The translations under genes were made by a program, and so were the position numbers. Under the pieces are notes generated by a model. It was not told where the DNA came from. It did not search any database and saw nothing but the letters and a program-made list of their open reading frames with translations. A stretch of 64,000 bases of DNA from Glandiceps talaboti (lineage: Eukaryota; Hemichordata; Enteropneusta; Spengelidae). How positions within the stretch are numbered: position 1 is the stretch's first letter; each line of letters starts with the position of its first letter. The DNA is taken from NCBI RefSeq assembly GCF_964340395.1, contig NC_135552.1:2728017-2792016 (forward strand). Reading direction: 5' to 3'. Positions 25,607-40,101 of the stretch are shown here, piece after piece.

Positions 25607-26784
25607 ACTGTTTACATTATATTCTATCCTTACATTTTACACGTATACATTGTGGGTTTATTATATTATTGTACTTGTCCTATGTTAGCAACACCACGTT
25701 ATTAATAACAATGTAAGTTTGTTTAATTTGTTTTTTATCCAACTATGGCTAAAATTACAACGCAAAGCTGACATTTATCTCATATGTCAAACTGAACTTG
25801 TTAGGTGAAAAATCACTAATAAAATAAACGAAGATTGAAAGTAATTAAAAATTGTAAAGGACCATGAACTGTATCAGCCATTTGACATAAGAACGTCTGC
25901 CAATGATCACGTTGTCGTAGAAAAATATTTTATTAACAGAATTAACAAGCGAGTGTCTAATGATATGAACGATTTTGGCGACAACATTCATTTGCCATAC
26001 ATCCCACAATAATAGATAGATGGCAATGATTCTTTATCAATGTGGTATTCCGTCTTTATATCAAACCTCTAATGACCCCCCCCCCCCCCGTCATTTGTAG
26101 TTATAGGTCAAATATACCAAACTTCATAAATTATTAAAACATTAGTTGTAACTTGATGGCAAAATCATTGTCTATGTTGATATCCATATCACAAAGGGAT
26201 AGCTATGTGACACTTTAATGGAAAATCCCATTAGTATCAAAGTGGTTGACATGTATCTACAGGCAAACTACGCCGCTATGAGTGATTACTACAAAGGATT
26301 TTGTATTTTGTCCATACAGGTGCATTATTTTGGTTGTCAAGTTCACCATGCAATATGCATTTGTATTTTGCCGCAGGTGTATTGTGTGGGTTGTCAAGTT
26401 CACCATACAATATACATGACCATGTCATATTTCCCTTCAGGCTAACAAGCTGCATATTAAGGTTTGAATTGTGTGACACAGGTGAGGCCGATTTCATCTT
26501 TTAAGCTCTAATTCTTTATAAGGGGACAAGAAACGTCTTTCTCACCAACCCTGCATTGCACTGCATCTTTAATATAGGGTTCAGTGAAGAAAAGTTGCAT
26601 ATTGCGATTTTACAAGATGTGTTATACACCGATGCGAGGCATTATGGGCAGTAAACAAAACTGGAAGCGTCATACCTCTTGAAACAATTGCCCTAACAAT
26701 ATGGTTATGGGTCCTGCGTTTATTTTCCATAATGATTGGCTACAATAGGCGGCCAGATATGCCAGTTTTCATACTTGTTTAGTT
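25607..26784. other. Non-coding DNA with a two-copy direct repeat
   Basis: A unit of about 57 bp is repeated at 26306-26418, marked by TTGTCAAGTTCACCAT in both copies. There is a C run near 26077-26089. No gene is recognised. Confidence 0.5.
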
Positions 26785-27078
26785 ACCCTGTGTAGTCAAT
26801 AATTATAATTTTGATAGTGCTAATCCGGGATCTTATAAAGTAGATGCAAGACAGTCAAGCAGTCCACACTGAGTCACGAAAAAAATAGTCATGTGAATAT
26901 TACATATATATGGGGTGGTCATCATGTTTTAGAATTAAGTGATGGGGGGGGGGGGCAGCCTGTTTTTGTTTTACAGATAGGGGGGGGGGGGGGGGTCAGT
27001 GACTTTTTGTCGGCTCGATTTAAGAATCCACCGTTCCCCCCCCCCCCCGGCTGGAGAAACTGACCGGTCTTTAAAGGA
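26785..27078. mobile_element. Truncated copy of the 44.5-kb inverted-repeat element
   Basis: About 290 bp match, in reverse orientation, the left end of the element at 44541-46544. Shared blocks include CAGTCAAGCAGTCCACACTG and TTTTAGAATTAAGTGATGGG, homopolymer G/C runs, and the terminal GGCTGGAGAAACTGACCGGT. Homology stops at about 26785, so only one end is present. The frame over it is an artefact of the poly-C/G runs. Confidence 0.8.
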
Positions 27079-28454
27079 ATATGGCGGAGACCACACTCAT
27101 GCACATACAAGTACACTCAGAGAATAATAAGGAGAGGCAGAAAACAAACCAACGGGTCTTCAGCTTTCGCGTAGGCGTAAGACATTTGGCCGATATCATT
27201 ATCCTATATATAAACTAGGCAACACTGTGAATTCCTAATATGCAGATTATAAACAGAAAACACTGGTCAGGTATTAAAAACACAGTATACGTAACCATGG
27301 TTACTTTTGCCCACCTACTAAATCTGACAAGTGACTGTTAAATCAACCTACATTGGTTTTATGAAGCCCACAAACACATGTAATCTTTGTAAGCTATTTT
27401 GGAAAAATGAAAATAGAAGTAATCACATAATGTAGGCATGAAGCATGATAGTACAACCTAGAACTAAGATTAATTTATATTTAAAGGGTTGACAGCAAAC
27501 TTGTCTTTAAGAATACAATATAAATTATTGATTTTATCTATACAACTGTAAACAAAATTATTTGAATTTCTTTTTATCAGCACAGTATCACGACGTTGTT
27601 AACAGTTAGTATTCAAACACAAATCATGAAACAGTAATTCAAGTCTAAAATATCAATTCAAATGTCAAAAATATGCAAATATTCTAAAAAAGTACGATAG
27701 CTTCAACACGCTACAATCGTCAATATAAAAGTTAATCACAAAATAACATGGCATTGCATTATTCAATATATCGAATTCACAGCTAGTTACATTGCTATCT
27801 GACCTTATGGGAAAACCTATATTACTCGTGAGCTGATTTTATGGATCTTTTACTTTCGAGACTACTAGATCAGAGTTCCCTAGATAATGAATAATACAAC
27901 GTGACAGAAGATACAGTTTGATTTATGTTAGGATATGATGCTTCCCCTCCCCCGAGATATGCTTCTCGTTGAAGAAAATCATTGCTGGCTAGATAGTTTG
28001 TAGAAAACTGCTGTATTTACAGAAATCACGATTTCATGGCGTACTGAGACTGCTGTCTTTCTTGCAAGAAACGAGTAAATATTCAGAAATGTTAAATCTA
28101 GTTCAAAAAGTGCCCCCCCCCCCGTCTGACATTACCCTTGGCAAATTTGTATTCACAGTAGGCGTTTGATGAGCATAAAACGATTTCAGCTGCCGAAGTG
28201 TGCCAAGGCGAGACAACTCGGCGAATATCCACTCGTTTTAATATCATGCATGAAAGATTTTATGATTTGAGATTGAGCTTGAAAATAATGTATTAATTAA
28301 TAAGTTTGCTTCATGATATGACTCATATCTGTCCACTAAATATTCAAATTTACATTGAAAGCGTTGGTTGATCTATGTCACCACGTAATCAGGTAATCCA
28401 TTCCATGCACAACACGCTAACTGGAAACATTCTCTTCTCAGTTGCAATATTGAG
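27079..28454. other. AT-rich non-coding DNA
   Basis: No open frame, repeat or RNA gene is recognised in this 1.4 kb. Confidence 0.6.
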
Positions 28455-28860
28455 CTGCTTTTTTCCTTCCGTAAGGAAGGAGATACTTTAGGGGGTGAAA
28501 AGTCTGTGTCTGTCTGTCTGTCTGTCTGTCTGCCTGCCTGCCTGTCTGTGTCATCGTTTTCTCCAAAACGGCTGGCTCAATTCAATTGAAATTCGACACG
28601 TGTTCCGTAGGGTAACTGGAAGAAATGATTAGGTTTTGGTAAACATTTCATGAGCAATTAACGTAATTAATGGTTTTTGTTAATTAGGCTGTATCTCATG
28701 AATGCACGCTTCAAATTCATTATAACTAAATACATATATTTGTGATACCAAAGCGCATCTGTTCAGAAATTATTAACGATTTAGCTTTTAGTTTTAATAA
28801 GTTATTGGCATATTTTAGGTAATTAGATGTGGTGGCCACACAAAAGAAAGTTTTTGTTGC
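28455..28860 (+). mobile_element. Dispersed repeat family M carrying an internal (CTGT)n tract
   Basis: The sequence starts near CCTTCCGTAAGGAAGG, then a G-rich GGGGGTGAAAAG, an internal CTGT/CTGC array (28501-28545), then TCATCGTTTTCTCCAAAACG and GGCTGGCTCAATTCAATTG. The same order is found inverted at 42640-42985. No protein is encoded. Ends are approximate. Confidence 0.7.
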
Positions 28861-29859
28861 TGTTCAGAAAACGTTGCCTAAAGTGGTGTGACGACACAAT
28901 TTTTTTTGTTAATTGTTCATGATTAGTTCTGCAGTGTCTTCCCTGAAGTAGCAATTAATGTTGGGAGAGTTATTTTGTGTTTTCCCTTTGATCTGCAGTG
29001 TGCATTGGCTGGACAAACACGAGAAAGAAGAACATCGAGGCGGGGTATTTAATTGATACAAACTCACCAGAAAACATTTCTTTATTTTTCTTGGCTTAAA
29101 AACACCTACGGTGAGATCTATGCTACAACTTTATATAAATGTTTCCCATTATTACATGTGTGGTTGGCCGTAAGATCGCATCTGCAGGCAATCATGCTAG
29201 AGATTTCACCTACATAACTTCATACGATCTCTTCACTATTTCAAAATTGGAAATTCTGTTTTTATTTCGTTCATACTCCCGCGGCCGAGCAGCCTAGGAA
29301 GTTGCCAGCGAAAACTGTACCAATGTCGGTGAAATCATAAATATTGGCATTCAGCAGGTGATATTCTAAATTTACTGGTATATAAACGGTGAAATTTCAC
29401 ATTTACAGGCATTTTACTGGCAATTTTGAAGGTCACACTTGCAAGTAATTTATACGTCGCAGTGTAGACGAAATATTCTTACTGACGTCCTCTGACTTCA
29501 ATGTGTCAAAACATACAAGGTTGTTGATGTTAGTTTTGATTGACACTTCCTGGCATTTAGATAACAATGGACGACCATTCACATATGAGCAGTGTACTCA
29601 GATTTGATAAGTTTGTTATGCTGTTGTACAGACTATGTCACAAGCTTCGATTTTGACACAATATGCCCTTGCCTGATTTTAAAAGATTTTAGTTCAACGT
29701 CTCCCCTCAAATCATGACTGTTTGACCGAGTACCTACAATACAGCGGAAAACCACCAGTTCCAGTATGTCGAGTAAACGACATAGTCATTTCAGGTACGA
29801 GTGATGGAAAGGATGAACAACCCACTAATTGCAACAAGACAACAGGCAACGTTTCAAAT
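28861..29859. other. Non-coding DNA
   Basis: No supported feature. Confidence 0.5.
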
Positions 29860-30492
29860 GTGGTGGCTTGAAAAGTTAAATCGTCAGAGTCTGGAAAATC
29901 TAAAGATGTAAAATGTGTACGATGGCTTAAACATTTTGAGTGGATGAACATCCATACCAGTGAAGACAGCAAGTACCTAATAGATGACAGTATTTAAATT
30001 CTCGAAAAAGAAGTCTGATTTCGCTTTGGAACGGGCAAAAGTGGACTCCATTTCGCAATTTAGTGACACACTTTCGAGCGAATTCAAAGACATGTATTTA
30101 GCAAAACCAGCTACGACCAGTCCCTTGGTGAAAGCCCTTGGTATAACTAGTACTTAAAGGGTGCTAACAAAATAGCAGAATTGAAAATAAAGATAAATAT
30201 TGCCTATATGATAGCCAAACAAGAACTGCCATTTTCACTATTTCCGAGTTATTGCTACTGCTCAGAAAAAAATGTCGTCAGTATTAAATCCAACCTATAA
30301 TAACACTCAGAAATGCCCAGAGATAATTGGAACAATTGCTAGATGAATCAGGAATGACTTAGCTAACGATATCAGAAACGAAGCTAAATATATTTTAAAT
30401 CTATATGTGACAATGTTGATGAAAGTCGGAAGCAGAAACTTATTGGATTTGGAGTAGATGGTGCGTCTGTCAGTGCAGTGACCAAGTAGAGC
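29860..30492 (+). pseudogene. Decayed hAT-like (ZBED/ZMYM6-type) transposase
   Basis: Conceptual translation with several frameshifts gives WLKHFEWMNIHTSEDSKYL, then a KKKSDFAL block, then NIAYMIAKQELPFSLFPSY, then RNDLANDIRNEAKY, then KLIGFGVDGASVSAV. This order matches a class of hAT-derived proteins in which an N-terminal zinc-finger-like segment precedes the AxMIAKEELPFxxFP motif and a later GxGxDGAS motif. The spacing between the last two blocks is much shorter than usual, implying an internal deletion. Stops and shifts show it is not functional. Confidence 0.6.
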
Positions 30493-30854
30493 AATGATAC
30501 CGTATCACTTCACTGTAAAGTTGCTACACTGTTACGATGCTCACCATGAAGTATGTATAATTTCTTATGCGTAATAGTAATGTTATGAGGGTTTGAATTC
30601 AGTTTATTATTTGCCATCGAAACGGGTGTACAAATCCCGGGTATGTAGGGGATCAGGAATGCCGAGTGAAATCGAGGATGGCAAGCTTTCCTGTGCGGAG
30701 AATATTTTTGACAACTAGCTTTCACTGTGACTTGACAAATCACAGATATAGAGCTGAATTTCTTGCATAAATCATGACATTGCAAGACTTCTAATCTTGT
30801 ATAAATCCCAGCTGACTGCAGCATAGTTTGCTAATAGTAAACACTATATATATA
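30493..30854. other. Non-coding DNA
   Basis: Flank of the decayed transposase. The minus-strand frame at 30510-30824 has no recognised motif. Confidence 0.45.
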
Positions 30855-30980
30855 TTGATAGTCAACATTCCCCTTTCCTGTGAGTAACTCATGGCGTTGA
30901 TAGTCAACATTCCCCTTTCCTGTGAGTAACTCATGGCGTTGATAGTCAACATTCCCCTTTCCTGTGAGTAACTATGGCGT
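30855..30980. repeat. 42-bp tandem repeat, three copies
   Basis: Near-identical copies contain GTTGATAGTCAACATTCCCC and TTTCCTGTGAGTAACT; the last copy lost TC of CTCATGG. Confidence 0.9.
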
Positions 30981-30984
30981 TCAG

Positions 30985-33900
30985 TTAGTTCTCTCCTCTT
31001 AGATGTCTCTGCTTCAGTAACAACAGATTCAAATTTCGCAGTCTGTCCTTATATGGCAAAACTCTAATGTTATGTACCATTATAGCTGTTCGGAGTCTGC
31101 ACTTCTTTTCTAAATGATCAATATATTTGATTCGGTATGGATTCCAAGCTTGAAAACAAAATATTGTGACTTCGTGTACAAGATTCCAAAACATTCGTTG
31201 TCTTACTTATTACGAATCATCATCCATTGTTTATCGATGTCAAGGGTTAGCATGGCCAATATGTATTCTTTTACATTTCCCCACATAACACTTTAACAGC
31301 CAATGGCATGACTAATTCCGTAACATTTTAAATCTTTTGCAATATAGCTTGGTCAAACTCTGTAGTAAGAGTTCTTCAAATCTTTGAATCGTCAGCGTTG
31401 ACTGTTTACTTGTTCAGGTATGTCGTTAACACATATCTCTGGGGTACGCCACTTCCTCGGTCCCACTTACATCCATCCATATAGATTTGGATCCAAGTAA
31501 GGATACTCTCACACGCCTTCGCACAAAATATCTTTGATCCACTGAAGAATCCTTCCATTTAGATTATAAGCTAGTTTACATAATGAGTCTCCTGTGTGGC
31601 ACAGTGTCAAATGTCAAATGTCTTTTGGTAGTTCAAGTAAACAGTCTCTATTCCATGATCGTTATCAAATATTTTTGTCCATACTTCGGGCATGATCTAT
31701 CGTGTTGCTTACTAGTAACCAAATTATACTAATCAATATGGCTCAAAACATGATCTGATTTAAAAATCTTGCATGAAATGCAAGCATTAATGATACCGGC
31801 CTATAAATATCAGTCAGCTTTGAATCAGTTCCCCTTTTTTAAAATAAGAGTGATTTCCGTTATTTTCCAATTTGGTACAACTTTGTCCTCACATAGGGTT
31901 TTGAGGTAAATAACATATAATGGAATGGGTACAATCTTTCATTAACGTCAACGGGGTGTCTTTGGTCTGACCCTTGAGATTTGACAGGCTTTAGAGCAAC
32001 AAGATTTTCATACACATCACACTATCTAAACTCAATGTCAAAAATTGTACATTGATCACTTAATTACTCTATTGGCAAATACTGGAGGTTACGGTCTCAT
32101 ACTTGAAAAAGTCATTTAAGTATCTACTGTATCTTTATTTGATACTGCCCCCCCCCCCCCTCTCCCTCCCTTCGTCCTTGCCAAATTGAGGAACACCTCA
32201 GTACTTTAAAGTGTTGGTGCTTTCGAACATACCCATAAAATGTCTTGGGATTCTTCTTAAAGTCTCTCACAAGATGTTTTCCATAGTTAGACTTTGCTCT
32301 CTTACACAAGGATGTCGTCAAATTCATTTGTTTTGTTTTACATCATTTACATTATCAGTATCTCTTGTGCAGTTCTAAACTCTGTCTGAAGTTAAGAGAA
32401 ATGGCTGTTGGTCATAGTGACCGACATAAATAAAAAAAACTACTGGTTCTTACTCGATATAGCTTATGACTTCGATCTACAGATAATCCCCAAAGATCAA
32501 ACTTTCTTATGTTTTCTATTGCTGTAATAAAAATTAGATATTACACAATCAATGCATGGTTTACCATTAACGATAATTTATTCCATCTATAAAATCTCTT
32601 CTGTTATTCACAATGTATCATATACAAATGCATATACAAAGACTACAGATAACGTGGATGAATAAATTATTACCTGCAATTAACAGTCCTCTCGCTCCGC
32701 ACTGCCAGATTCAGCACATGAATGCCTAATATATGTCTAAATGTATTGGACGTTGACATCACAATTATTCAAGACAATAATAATTCAACCAATCACGTGT
32801 ATTCTAACATTATAGTAAACGTTGTATGCTACGTCACTGTCGTAAACTTGACACCAACAATGCTCTGACTCCTGATGGGTCAGCAAAGTAAGCATAAAAC
32901 AGGTACCATGAGGTCAGATTCATGTTTGTAAAATTTGGATATATATCCATACATTGAATACATGTTATTCATTGACTTCAAATTTCATTTGGACATAAGA
33001 ACCAACAGATAGCTGTAACTCAACAAAACTGCTGGTCCTTATCCAAATCTGTTGATCTCTGACCAATGGATCTACGTTATGGAAATCTCAGTGTTGATAT
33101 CTGACCAATGGACCAACGTTAACTTCGCCCATTGGTCCTTATCCAAATCTGTTGATATCTGACCAATGGACCAACGTTAACTAATTTATAACTAACTAAT
33201 AATTGTTCCTAAAGCATGTTTCCAAAGAACTCGCTTCTACACCTGTTTTGTCACTCAAGGTGGCTTATTTTGTATTTTGTTTTGTCGTTGCCTTTTCTCT
33301 AGATCATATTCTTTTGCTAGTTATAGTTTGTTGATACAATTCTTGAATGTTTCCTACGAACCATTTATATCTTGATTCAGACACAGACTACCCCCAATCC
33401 ATCGTCATGATCATATTTTCAATTTGCTGATAGTCGCCTTCCCCAAAGTTTTTTTCTAATTGGTACTGTCTGCTAAAATCTAGATCCATGTAGCTAGAAT
33501 ATATACAACAATAACAAACCAACGTGATCGCTCTTACCTAATATTGTCCAATATACAGTCTTTATTAGTACAAATAAGGTCGAATATTGATAGTACTTGT
33601 CCTTCACGGAAACATGTATGTTCAGTAACGTACTAATCCAAAAATAGATTCTGCATTTTTTTTCTAAAAACTTGTATGACAAGCTACTTTCTCCACAACT
33701 TGTGTGGTAGGAAACAAAAACGACATCTCCTAAATTACAGTCACCCAACAGTATCAGTGAAGCCTTGACAGCATCTATTGAATGTCTTGTTACTAGAATC
33801 ACTACTCGTTGATCTATATTAAACATACACCAATTAAGACTTAGTCTCGGTGGTCCAAACTAACAGTACACCAGGTAGACCACTGCATCGATTTGTGAAC

Positions 33901-34209
33901 CATCAACATCACTCCCCTACCTGTAGATGTGTGAACCATCAACATTACTCCCCTACCTGTAGATTTGTGAACCATGAACATTACTCCCCTACCTGTAGAT
34001 TTGTGAACCATTAACATTACTCCCCTACCTGTAGATTTGTGAACTATCAACATCACTCCCCTACCTGTAGCATGTCTCCTATCGTGTCTATATATTTCAT
34101 AATCTGAAGTTGCGCTTATTGTGTCATTGATTTCCTCTTTAACCCATGTCTTTGCTATTCCATAAATGTATGGCTGATATTCCGCAATCACTGCCACGAA
34201 CTCATCCAT
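30985..34209 (-). pseudogene. Decayed CR1/L2-like LINE
   Basis: Read on the minus strand from 34209, the blocks come in LINE order. They are an endonuclease N-terminus (YQPYIYGIAKTWVKEEI), an endonuclease core (ILLGDCNLGDV, then LGKSDHVGLLL at 33494-33826), and a linker (GEGDYQQIENMIMTMDW near 33400-33450). Then come KNPKTFYGYVRKHQ at about 32230, reverse-transcriptase sequence (AYNLNGRILQWIKDIL near 31550), and the C-terminal end (CFQAWNPYRIKYIDHLEK to 30985). Many stops, frameshifts and an insertion of several hundred bp between 32340 and 33200 show it is dead. Assignment to the CR1/L2/Jockey group is by motif style. Confidence 0.7.
33890..34072 (-). repeat. 36-bp in-frame tandem repeat inside the LINE endonuclease
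   Basis: Five copies of a 36-bp unit encode a repeating 12-residue HKSTGRGVMLMV on the minus strand, expanded at the endonuclease's Gly-rich GxGVxLxV block. The frame is kept through all copies. Confidence 0.85.
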
Positions 34210-35792
<1,583 letters not shown>

Positions 35793-35882
<90 letters not shown>

Positions 35883-36066
35883 CACACACACACATACATA
35901 CATACATACATACATACATACATACATACAGACGTGCGTGCAGGCAGACAGACAGACAGACAGACACACACACACACACACACACACACGCATATACATA
36001 CATACATACATACATACATACATACATACATACATACATACATACATACATACATACATACATACA
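35793..36066. repeat. (CAGA/CACA/CATA)n compound microsatellite
   Basis: Blocks of CAGA, CACA and CATA alternate twice. This is the reverse complement of the CTGT-ATGT class elsewhere in the window. Confidence 0.95.
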
Positions 36067-36383
36067 GACTGACATACAGCCTGGCATACAGCCTGACATG
36101 TAGGATGGACATCACAATTTCATACATTAGAAATATGTTGCAAACTCATTTTGTGATCTCGACTTTTGAAAATATAATTGCTTATGCTGTGACAGAGAAT
36201 ACGTAGAAATATCTCAGCCAAGCTGATGTTGATTAAAATGCGAAATGACTTTTGAAAGCAATTGCATTTTTTCTATCTGATGGGAGCTTTCAGACTCACA
36301 GGTGAACATAGACTGAATGTACGTGTACATATTACAGTGAGTGGTGATAATCTTAGTGTGGCGGCAATGTAAGTAACGTACGT

Positions 36384-36440
<57 letters not shown>

Positions 36441-37249
36441 AACAAGGTGCCTGGCTACTAACATTAAACATAGATATGTTCTTTCTGTTTGCCCATAGGA
36501 AGTTACAACATATTCTGCCTCGTAGTCTGAGTCATTCCCCACCTTGTTGTATGCATGAATTGTGAAATGTCCTCTGAATGTCGAGTTCAGGATGAGAACT
36601 TCACAGTTCAACAACATTTGTTAAGATTTTCGATGTTTTTAGGACTTCTATGATGTTCATGTGAATGGGAGGGAAAATATGAGAGCCGATACTTCCATTG
36701 TTGCGCAACACAATGGTGTTATTACCCAAGAGTACTCGTTAAATCGTATTTGAATGAACGGATACCGATAATAAATAGTAGGCTGATTACTAACTCGTTA
36801 TCTCTATTGCAGAGTACATTGAACAAGGCTCAACGGTTGAACTTGCCACTCTAGTTGCAGCATTGTTATAGCAAAGATATTAAGATGAGAATACTTGAAT
36901 GGAAATAAAATCAATCATTTTTTTTCTGTGAATTGTAATCGCAAGGTGTTACTTTCTTTTTTGTTTTCAACTGTATGTATTGAGATTCGACCCTCCTCAC
37001 TGCGTAGTTTATATTTTATAACGTACTAGCGAATCCAAGTCGTGCAACAGACTCCCATATACTGTGTTTTTATGTTTTCTATATCTATTAGTTTATGTAG
37101 GTGTCATTTATGTTAAACTACTCTATAATATTGAGTTAAATTGTAGTAGCAAGTCAATATGTTATCAAAGCCATGTCAAAGTTAAAGCCTTACTGGTATT
37201 AGGTTAATGTCCTATTTGTATGTGTACTATGGAATCACGTCATATACAT
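36067..37249. other. Non-coding DNA with a (CA)n tract
   Basis: A (CA)n run occupies 36386-36438. The minus-strand frame ending near 36617 has a coding-like N-terminal stretch but no recognised family. Nothing else is seen. Confidence 0.5.
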
Positions 37250-37965
37250 TTGTTATATCATGCGTTATTGACCGGTCATTATATTTGTTATGTTGTGTGT
37301 TATTGATCGGTCATTATATTTGTTATATCGTGTGTTATTGACCAGTCATTATATTTGTTATATCATGCGTTATTGACCGGTCATTATATTTGTTATGTCG
37401 TGTGTTATTGACCAGTCATTATATTTGTTATGTCGTGTGTTATTGACCAGTCATTATATTTGTAATGTTGTGTGTTATTGACCGGTCATTATATTTGTTA
37501 TATCATGTGTTATTGACCAGTCATTATATTTGTTATGTTGTGTGTTATTGATCGGTCATTATATTTGTTATGTCGTATGTTATTGACCAGTCATTATATT
37601 TGTTATGTCGTGTGTTATTGATCGGTCATTATATTTGTTATGACGTGTGTTATTGACCAGTCATTATATTTGTTATGTCGTGTGTTATTGACCAGTCATT
37701 ATATTTGTTATGTTGTGTGTTATTGACCGGTCATTATATTTGTTATGTCGTGTGTTATTGATCGGTCATTATATTTGTTATGTCATGTGTTATTGATCGG
37801 TCATTATATTTGTTATGTCGTGTGTTATTGATCGGTCATTATATTTGTTATGACGTGTGTTATTGACCAGTCATTATATTTGTTATGTCGTGTGTTATTG
37901 ACCAGTCATTATATTTGTTATGTCATGTGTTATTGATCGGTCATTATATATTTGTTATGTCATGT
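37250..37965. repeat. 35-bp minisatellite, about 20 copies
   Basis: Units contain TTATTGACCAGTCATTATAT and TTGTTATGTCGTGTG. Variants CCAG/CCGG/TCGG and GTCG/GTTG/ATCA recur in an order suggesting block duplication. Confidence 0.97.
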
Positions 37966-39369
37966 AACCTTGTCTTGAGCAAACACACTTTTTAGAATAT
38001 CAATCAAATTTCAGGTGCGTACCTGAAAATCAAAGTTTTACATTCTGTTATTGATAACGATGGGAAATAGGGTTGGCACGGGATGGCAAAGGCCAGTTCT
38101 ATCTCCATGACGACACCTTTCTTGAGTCACGAGTAAAATATCATTTTAGTCGTATTATTTTGTTGAAGTTTTGGTTGGGTTTTTTTTTGTTTTTTTTTGT
38201 TCGTGTGAAAATCGCTGTAGCAATATATTTGTTTTAAGGTATCCAATGACAACAAAGACGACGGCGACAGATCTCGATTCAATGGCTTACTGAAACGAGT
38301 TAGGAATTACCGACAAATTGAACCCCACCCATATCTTTCAAACAAAGTAATCTCGAGCTTTGCCGTAAATGGCGCTAGAAATTGTTGGTTGTAAATTTGT
38401 GATATGTTAATCTCAAATGGATTTGACGTGATCGATATAACAAACACATATACGTAATAGAGTGACAATACTTACTATCCTAATGTAATAATCGTTGTTG
38501 ATACCTGCCTTTCATGACGTAACAAATCATTTTCTGTTATTCTTTAATGCAATTAATAGCACAATTATGGCACTTTACTCCAGAATTTGGTATTCATACA
38601 CAAATAAAGTTATGGCATGTTTATGTTGTGTGTATAATAACAGCCACATGCGTTATTGGAGTTTAAATCCATGTACGAGGCTGTGGTTATGAATATATTA
38701 TATGATATGGGGTTCCTTGACAGAGGCTGCTGTCACATGGTATATTATATAACTTTATATAATATTGCTATAGATCCATTGTACAGCAATTTTTTTTTCT
38801 TTTTGAAGTTGAAGTGACCTCTGATGTCTCCGACATTATTCCGGGGGGCACAGAAAATAAACCTGATTTCAAATAACAAGTATTAAAATTCCTATTGTAA
38901 GATCGTCTAAAACGCTAAAGTCTTGCATTCATAGTGTATCGAGGTATGTAATCAAATTAGTAATATGTACAAATAATCAATATAATAATAGTTCAACTCG
39001 AATACATATTTTAGAGAACGTTTCAATAAATGGTCAGACTTATGACCCTAAACTAATGTGAGTTCAATATTCATTGTCTGTCAATTTTGTAATTGACGAG
39101 TCCACTTCTTTATCCCATCTTTCGCGTTATATTAATAGCGGCTTGTCTGATAGTACGTATTTCTCTTTGCATGATCTGATAGGACGTCTTTCTCTTTGCA
39201 TGATCTGATTGGTATTGTGTGTAGTATCCTTGGATACGCGTGTAGATTTTTCTGTAGAGTTCGTTGGGTCGTCGCAAGTTATTAGTTCCAACGGATACAA
39301 TTTATCAATAGGACGATTTGTTGTTTTACTCGCCTGTAGACGATGACACTAGCGTTGGCGGAGTAAACG
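37966..39369. other. Non-coding DNA
   Basis: A short direct repeat with TTCTCTTTGCATGATCTGAT occurs at about 39150 and 39188. The last part may be upstream DIRS element sequence. No other feature is seen. Confidence 0.45.
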
Positions 39370-39966
39370 CATCGTTGTCTACACAGATAATATGGCAACT
39401 CTCTATATGATAAACAAAGGCACTTCTACCAACAAACTAGCAATGACCTGGCTATGAGAGTTGTACATCTAACTTTCACATCACTGCACACCATGTTGCT
39501 TCTAAAGACGCATTGTCACGTATGCATGACATTAAATACTACTTTACAAAATGTAAGGCAATGAGCTTCTTGTGAACCAATCAATATCCCTTGCGGAATT
39601 GGAGCAATCACATGACCATGGCCAGCAACTCATATTCCAATTTACTACAGGCACTGTCAACTGGCAATTTCGACAACTGGATGAAGACTTGGAAAGGTAA
39701 AACAGGCAGCATATATCGTGACGACAAAACGGACACACAATTCACAGAAGAAGGCTTACCTGAGGTTCTGTCTGTATTTTGGAATACATCCTATACCATG
39801 TTCACTAGTGACTATTGCACGATTCGTATCCTTCCTTGCAAGGACTTTGAAACCATCAAGTATACCTGGTTATCTGTAATGTAGTAAGGCTAATTCATGC
39901 CGAAGTTGGCTTGCCCCACCCACTAGTAAACAATTGGCAGCTAACAATGGTAAAGCAAGGCATTGT

Positions 39967-40010
<44 letters not shown>

Positions 40011-40016
40011 ACACAC

Positions 40017-40101
<85 letters not shown>

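Noticed and set aside
36273-36617. Minus-strand frame with a coding-like N-terminus.
   Set aside because: It runs into a (CA)n tract, no family is recognised, and no splice donor was convincing.
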